The notes under the pieces were generated by a model. The model saw nothing but the letters and a program-made list of their open reading frames with translations. It ran no database searches and was not told the origin of the DNA. From contig JADKHR010000001.1 in the NCBI GenBank assembly GCA_016721625.1, forward strand, positions 992,001 through 1,056,000: DNA of 64,000 nucleotides, given 5' to 3'. The translations under genes and the position numbers were made by a program. How positions within the stretch are numbered: position 1 is the first letter of the stretch; the number at the start of each line of letters is the position of its first letter. Origin of the DNA: Elusimicrobiota bacterium (GTDB lineage: Bacteria > Elusimicrobiota > Elusimicrobia > FEN-1173). Positions 60,101-64,000 of the stretch are shown one piece after another.

Positions 60101-62578
60101 GGACTGGCGGCGCCCCAGAGGGGCGAAGGCCCCGCCGCCCCCGGTGGTGGAAGTTACGCCTAGGGTGAATCCGGGCGAAGTCAAATCCCCCTCGCCGGCG
60201 CCTTCTCGTGGGCGATAAAGCCCTCGCGTTGTCCAAGACCCGGAGAGAACGGCGGCCCCCGCTTGGAGGGACTCCGCCCGCCCCGCCAAACGCCAATCCC
60301 AAACGGCTCCCGGCGACGCTGGATTGAGGGCTCGACGCGCGGCATCGCCCCTGGCCTTCAGAGTTCCGCTTCCTTGACGGATTTCCATGGATTCCAAGTC
60401 CACCCGCTCCCCGCGAAAATAAAGGACCGCCCGGGCCTCTTTGAAAGGGAGCGTTCCCCAGTGGCCCTCCCCGGCGCTCACACGAACCGAGCCTTCCAAA
60501 CCCGGCCCGTTTCCTGAAGCAAGAGAAACCCCTCCGGAAAATTGACCGGCGAGGGCGCCGGAATCGGCGAAAACATCGAAGGCCTGCTCCGCCCGCGCCT
60601 GGTCCAACTCCGCCGAAAACCGCCATCCCTGCCCGAAAAGCCAGGCCCCTTCGGCCTTCAACGTGTCGTCCCAGGAGAACCGGGAAACCGAGACCCCCTT
60701 CCGCCCTCCGCGAAGATCCGCCTCGGCGGAATGGAGGAATCCCCCCGGCCGCCAACGGGCGTTCCGGAGCCGCACCGTCCCTGTGAAAATCGGATCATCC
60801 CACGCCCCGTGAAGTCGGCCCTCAGCGGAAAATTGACCCTCTACTGACGGAAACCGTTTGGCCACCGGGGGAAGGTCCACCAAGCCGAGGCCTTCCAGGC
60901 CCCCCTGGAATTGAAGTTTTCCCTCCAAATCCCGAAGGAATCCCCGGCCCCAAACCTTCAGGCTTCCGGCCTCATAAGCCAAACGCTCCACCCGCCAGAC
61001 CCCGGAAGACTGGCGAATGTCCAGATCAAACCCGCCCCCCGCCCCTTCGACCTGAAGGCCCGACTCTTTGAGGGTGAGATGGCCCTGAACCGGAGCGGTC
61101 TCCTGATGAACCCCCCATGCGAATTCATCAATCCTCAACATCCCAAGGGCCCCCGGACGGAAGACCTCCGTTCCGGAAGAAGTGTTCACCAGGGAGAAAG
61201 ATCCGTTCAACAGCCCGCCCACGCGAGACCAGCCGTTGCGCTGGGCGAGTTGGCCAAGATCCAGGCGGGAGGCCCGAAGGGTCCAAATTTCGCCAGGCGC
61301 GGAGGAGGAATCCCGCGGAAGGGCCATTACCGCATTCCTCCAGCGGAGGGTCCCCTCCGCGTCCAATCGCCCCCCCAGACCATCCACGGAAAGAGCCAAC
61401 CAGTCGTCTTTCCATTGCCCCCGGGCCTCCAAAGTCGGCAAGAGAAACCCCGGAAGCCCGGCGTCCCGGAGTTCCGCGGTCCAGGCCACGTCCGGATGCC
61501 GGCGATCGCCTTTGACCGTTCCTTCCGAATCCATGCGGCCTCGGGACGGAACCCCCCGAAAAAAACCGAACCCGCTTTCCGCCAGGTCCGTGAGCGCCAG
61601 GTCTTTCGCCCGCCACACGAGATCGAGGGCGCCGTTTTCGTCCGTCCCCAAAGATCCAGAAACGTTCAGGGCCTTGAACAACTGAAGGTCTTCGATATCC
61701 ACGCGCTCATTTCGAGCGATCAATTTCCCCGTCAAAGGGACGCCCGAATCTTTAGGGCGCGAGTCTGGTGGCACCCAGAGGGCGTCCCGAAACCGCGACT
61801 GGAAACTCCAACGAACCTTTGAACCAAAACCCTCCCACGCCAAAGATGAAACGGAAAAATCGTCCAGGGCCCCTTCGGCCGCGAGATCCGCTCGCCCCAG
61901 AAACCGACCGCTCCCGGCGGGGAGCCAGGGCGAAATAAAATCCAAAGAGGCATTGGACACGCTCGCCTTGCCGTGAACCGAAAGGTGAAGTCCCCGCCGA
62001 AGGGCCTCCGCTCCCTCCAGGGACACGTCGAAACGCCCCGCCACGGAATCTCCTTCGATGTCCAGAAAAAAACCCCGGGGCGAAAGGCTGAGGGTTCCCT
62101 CCGTTTCAAACAAATCGAGCGGGGCCCGGTCCGCCCCGCCGGGGAAACGAAATGTCCCGTTTCGCCAGTTCAACCGATGAAGCGGAAATCTCCGCCACCA
62201 ACCCTCGGGGAGCGGCCGGCTGGGATGCGGAAGAGGAGGAACGCGGAAGGTCGGCCGGTCCACGTCCGAACGACCGAGGGTGAAGGAGAGAAGGGCGAAG
62301 GGAGAAGGATCCGCGGTAAAGACCGTGTGGAAGGTCCACCGGTCGCAAACGAAGAGGGGACCGGCGGCGGGCCCCACGCGAAGGTGTACGATTTGAGCCT
62401 GAAGGAGAAGGGGATGCAGCCGGACGGCGTCCACCCGGACGTCTTGACCGAGAAACCGCGAAAGGTCCGATTCAAGGCGGACCTTCATCCAATCCTCCGC
62501 CTGAGGCCGCCACCAAAAAGTCCAGGCCACGGCGCCGGCCGCGGCAAATAACAGCAGGCCCAGGAGTCGCCAACGCAT
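57119..62578 (-). CDS. tamB: TamB-family translocation/assembly protein
   Basis: 1819 residues. One N-terminal membrane span (L-L-G-L-L-L-F-A-A-A-G-A-V-A) anchors it in the inner membrane. A very long repetitive beta region typical of AsmA/TamB bridge proteins follows. The C-terminal DUF490 domain has G-A-I-S-Y-L-G-Q-T-F-Q-V-K-R-G, L-G-L-S-S-D-Q-R-T-T-Q and F-G-V-Y-K-V-K-L-D-E. Such proteins span the periplasm and are tied to outer-membrane assembly or phospholipid transport. Coupled to bamA by ATGA overlap. The ATG follows AGGAG by 11 bases. No frame break in 5.5 kb. Confidence 0.92.
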   Translation of the reverse strand: MRWRLLGLLLFAAAGAVAWTFWWRPQAEDWMKVRLESDLSRFLGQDVRVDAVRLHPLLLQAQIVHLRVGPAAGPLFVCDRWTFHTVFTADPSPFALLSFTLGRSDVDRPTFRVPPLPHPSRPLPEGWWRRFPLHRLNWRNGTFRFPGGADRAPLDLFETEGTLSLSPRGFFLDIEGDSVAGRFDVSLEGAEALRRGLHLSVHGKASVSNASLDFISPWLPAGSGRFLGRADLAAEGALDDFSVSSLAWEGFGSKVRWSFQSRFRDALWVPPDSRPKDSGVPLTGKLIARNERVDIEDLQLFKALNVSGSLGTDENGALDLVWRAKDLALTDLAESGFGFFRGVPSRGRMDSEGTVKGDRRHPDVAWTAELRDAGLPGFLLPTLEARGQWKDDWLALSVDGLGGRLDAEGTLRWRNAVMALPRDSSSAPGEIWTLRASRLDLGQLAQRNGWSRVGGLLNGSFSLVNTSSGTEVFRPGALGMLRIDEFAWGVHQETAPVQGHLTLKESGLQVEGAGGGFDLDIRQSSGVWRVERLAYEAGSLKVWGRGFLRDLEGKLQFQGGLEGLGLVDLPPVAKRFPSVEGQFSAEGRLHGAWDDPIFTGTVRLRNARWRPGGFLHSAEADLRGGRKGVSVSRFSWDDTLKAEGAWLFGQGWRFSAELDQARAEQAFDVFADSGALAGQFSGGVSLASGNGPGLEGSVRVSAGEGHWGTLPFKEARAVLYFRGERVDLESMEIRQGSGTLKARGDAARRALNPASPGAVWDWRLAGRAESLQAGAAVLSGSWTTRGLYRPREGAGEGDLTSPGFTLGVTSTTGGGGAFAPLGRRQSSKLGEEGGRAADGDLGRVGGKFFWSAGSLRLENVTSERGLRWAAEMAGEERRLSGRAEFRDFSLDALFPNQSRSSGARFGRLNGEAVLSGTWARPEVDLNVALSSAGWRSVDVTGDVRARWNGRLEIPRFSLRFPAGGTLMASGHWDPKPAGGGPAALWEGRLEGMSLDPILRSLGVPAPWNGTLEGTCSLSGSPGSLGGTLALEGKAQGPGDLPVQWRSHFRVEGATATLAEGVVTTAEGLWRIKSGSRVSRLVDGSWDVHLANDLRNIGLGPLRLFGGLSFDGQASPRERSLSGRFGARSLWINHRVFNQELADFRWSSGLVEFAPIAGARAFVKGRVRLDRWPQTFFENLTLWDEGRRTLVLSGELGPSLWDFSLQGWGLQAESLLSLADFDWPVTGPWDVRVRGRGSPSAPEVTADISGGPGRLGPVPYDRLETQAEWRGTHVDVQGVRVFRRKGYLLTGVGRLPIREGEPASDLELNLHLTEGKLAVLKDIWPLCRSAAGEFSGELRLAPGEGFPRALGAFHLRNGRLSLQTYAPRVTDLNAEVVFDNDRARVEHARARVGSGWIEMAGDIGIHGFSPVDYDLSIQSDGSRGVAVEVPQLSVPPGPLLGRFSFLSDKLQGISYGEPKVSLRLKGPHGEHRISGQVELEGTHFTYPPSKRDAPGPPLPRWWRNLWRLATWDIQFKTGKETWYRNEYVNVRLDGGLRLEVRPGAWAANGRVESREGAISYLGQTFQVKRGLFEILTDTRPGLGSAGILPFVAGEAERVVTSVDARGLSTDDTVSMIVDRALLGEIQPRFVSRNNPDMKSERVAMKALGLSSDQRTTQTERDQLLRAGLVQLVGSSAAPLANRLAQKFGIGMISATYEPPETTEPVPTAANPDPKPVGSANVSPVAAYLRGAGAAARIRLSERFFGVYKVKLDEAKNQTYFRDQLELVYRLKGSLYVRASTELDSKDLLGQPPERRAFLENQWRFGLPLKNRKNNAAKPIK

Positions 62579-62640
62579 AGATCAGGAATCTCCTCGAACG
62601 GGGCTCCAGGCGGACCCCGCCCGGGAACCCCGACCCGAGG

Positions 62641-64000
62641 TCAACCGCTTTTGACGGTCTTTTGGGGCGGGGTGGTGGAAAAAACCAGCTTTCCGGCGGC
62701 GGCGTCGACGTCCACGAAGACCGACGTACCGGGAGACACTTTCTTGGAAAGAATGTCCTCCGCCAGGGGATCTTCCAGGAGCCGCTGGATGGACCGTTGG
62801 AGCGGCCGCGCGCCGTAGTGGGGGTCGAAGCCTTTTTCGACAAGAAAACCTTTGGCCTCTTCCGTCAGCTCCACGGTCAAGCCTTGGCTGGCGATTTTCT
62901 TGGAAACCCGCGCCAGCATGAGGTCCAAAATCTTCCGGCTTTCCTCCCGCGTGAGCGGGTGGAAAACAATGATGTCGTCCAAACGGTTCAGGAACTCCGG
63001 ATTGAAGGCTTTCTTAACCTCCTCCATCACGGTGTCCTTCATGGAGGCATAGTCCTTGGCCGCATCGTCTTGCACGAGGAAACCCAGGGATTTTCCCTTT
63101 GAGATCAACCGCGCGCCCACGTTCGATGTCATGATGATGACGGTGTTCTTGAAACTCACCCGGTGGCCCAAATTGTCCGAGAGGGACCCGTCGTCCATCA
63201 TTTGGAGCAGGATGTTGAAGGTGTCCGGGTGGGCCTTCTCGATCTCATCCAAGAGGACCACCGTGTAGGGTTTCCGCCGGACGGCCTCGGTCAGCTGACC
63301 GCCTTCCTCGTACCCCACGTAGCCCGGAGGAGCGCCGATGAGCCGCGAAACGGAAAACTTTTCCATGTATTCGGACATGTCGATCCGCACCAGGGACTCT
63401 TCGTTGCCGAAAAGGAATTCCGCCAAAGCCCTCGCGAGTTCCGTCTTGCCCACGCCGGTGGGTCCAAGGAATATGAAACTTCCGACGGGCTTTTTGGGGT
63501 CTTTCAACCCGGTTCGGCTTCGCCGGATGGCCTGGGAGATGGCCTGGATGGCTTCCTCCTGCCCGATGACTCGCTTGTGCAGTTCGCCTTCCATGTGGAC
63601 CAATTTTTCCTGCTCGGTCTCGGTCAGCTTCATGGTGGGAATCCCGGTCCATTTGGAAACCACGGCCGCGATGTCCTCGCCGGTCACCACCGGCACCGTG
63701 GCGTCCCGCTTGTCGCGCCAGGTTTTCCGGGCCTCGTCCAAGAGACGCCGCATTTCTTTTTCTTTGTCCCGAAGCTTGGCGGCCTTTTCGTATTCCTGGG
63801 CCGAGATCGCCCCGTCTTTTTCCTGCGTGACCTTGTCGATTTCCCCCTCGCGCTCTTTCATCTCTTTGGGCCGCTGGGTGACCTGAAGGCGCGCGCGGCT
63901 TCCGGCTTCGTCAATCAGATCAATCGCCTTGTCGGGTAGGAAGCGGTCGGTGATGTAGCGGTCCGACAGCTCGGCGGCGGCTTTCAGCGAATCGTCTTCG
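62641..64000 (-). CDS. clpC: ClpC-type Clp ATPase, C-terminal part (cut by window edge)
   Basis: 453 codons are visible, running off the right edge. The visible part starts in the end of AAA-1 (S-D-R-Y-I-T-D-R-F-L-P-D-K-A-I-D-L-I-D-E-A). It has a UVR-type segment (A-Q-E-Y-E-K-A-A-K-L-R-D) that is short, unlike ClpB's long M-domain. AAA-2 follows with G-P-T-G-V-G-K-T, G-Y-V-G-Y and D-D-I-I-V-F-H-P-L. ClpC unfolds proteins for ClpP. The stop is 62 bases before tamB, so the stress ATPase and envelope assembly genes may be co-transcribed. Confidence 0.95.
   Translation of the reverse strand, partial: EDDSLKAAAELSDRYITDRFLPDKAIDLIDEAGSRARLQVTQRPKEMKEREGEIDKVTQEKDGAISAQEYEKAAKLRDKEKEMRRLLDEARKTWRDKRDATVPVVTGEDIAAVVSKWTGIPTMKLTETEQEKLVHMEGELHKRVIGQEEAIQAISQAIRRSRTGLKDPKKPVGSFIFLGPTGVGKTELARALAEFLFGNEESLVRIDMSEYMEKFSVSRLIGAPPGYVGYEEGGQLTEAVRRKPYTVVLLDEIEKAHPDTFNILLQMMDDGSLSDNLGHRVSFKNTVIIMTSNVGARLISKGKSLGFLVQDDAAKDYASMKDTVMEEVKKAFNPEFLNRLDDIIVFHPLTREESRKILDLMLARVSKKIASQGLTVELTEEAKGFLVEKGFDPHYGARPLQRSIQRLLEDPLAEDILSKKVSPGTSVFVDVDAAAGKLVFSTTPPQKTVKSG

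Noticed and set aside
1..64000. CRISPR array or rRNA genes
   Set aside because: No regularly spaced direct repeats of 24-40 bases and no conserved rRNA segments were seen.

Overview
The window reads as one stretch of a Gram-negative-type bacterial chromosome. It carries the outer-membrane machinery bamA and tamB, a LolB-like protein, a waaF-type heptosyltransferase, nucleotide-sugar genes and a Kps-type polysaccharide exporter. spoVG, clpC plus clpB, a TPR-LolB fusion next to ispE, and a huge multidomain exported protein suggest an uncultivated lineage near Elusimicrobiota or Omnitrophota. That placement is inference from gene content only. Almost every gene is on the minus strand. Only the heptosyltransferase and one AAA ATPase are on the plus strand.

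Layout. 1-16.0 kb is a surface-polysaccharide locus. In transcription order (right to left) it holds GDP-mannose 4,6-dehydratase, ABC-2 permease, ABC ATPase, an unknown protein, a capsule-type protein, an acetyltransferase, three glycosyltransferase or methyltransferase mosaics, a GT-B transferase, NeuB, an SDR and the start of an aldehyde dehydrogenase. 16.2-18.6 kb holds phosphomannose isomerase coupled to an AAA/DUF4143 ATPase. 18.7-24.6 kb holds a DegT-like protein, a structured non-coding stretch, a polyprenyl-phosphate-type GT2, a PMT-type transferase and a WecG/TagA transferase. 24.8-31.4 kb holds smc, a DUF2914 protein, waaF and a second DUF4143 ATPase. 31.6-44.3 kb is housekeeping: xseB, xseA, M1 aminopeptidase, clpB, pth, rplY, prs, glmU. 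44.7-50.6 kb is the giant mosaic protein. 50.7-64 kb holds tRNA-Gln, spoVG, ispE, TPR-LolB, rimI, bamA, tamB and clpC.

How the genes fit together. manA and gmd feed GDP-mannose-derived sugars to the glycosyltransferases. The NeuB-like synthase supplies a nonulosonic-acid-type sugar. The ABC pair exports the chain. The right half assembles the envelope that would carry it: BamA/TamB for outer-membrane proteins, a LolB-like protein for lipoproteins, GlmU for UDP-GlcNAc and IspE for polyprenyl precursors.

The main oddities are: (1) single-base frameshifts concentrated in the surface-polysaccharide genes and the two AAA ATPases, while about 40 kb of core genes look intact; (2) a DegT-family protein with Leu at the PLP-lysine position; (3) an exporter ATPase without a recognisable signature motif or H-loop; (4) the ~1970-residue mosaic with TraB/ChaN-like, Ap4A-phosphorylase-like and methyltransferase-like parts; (5) dispersed palindromic repeats, including a 93-bp MITE-like element.
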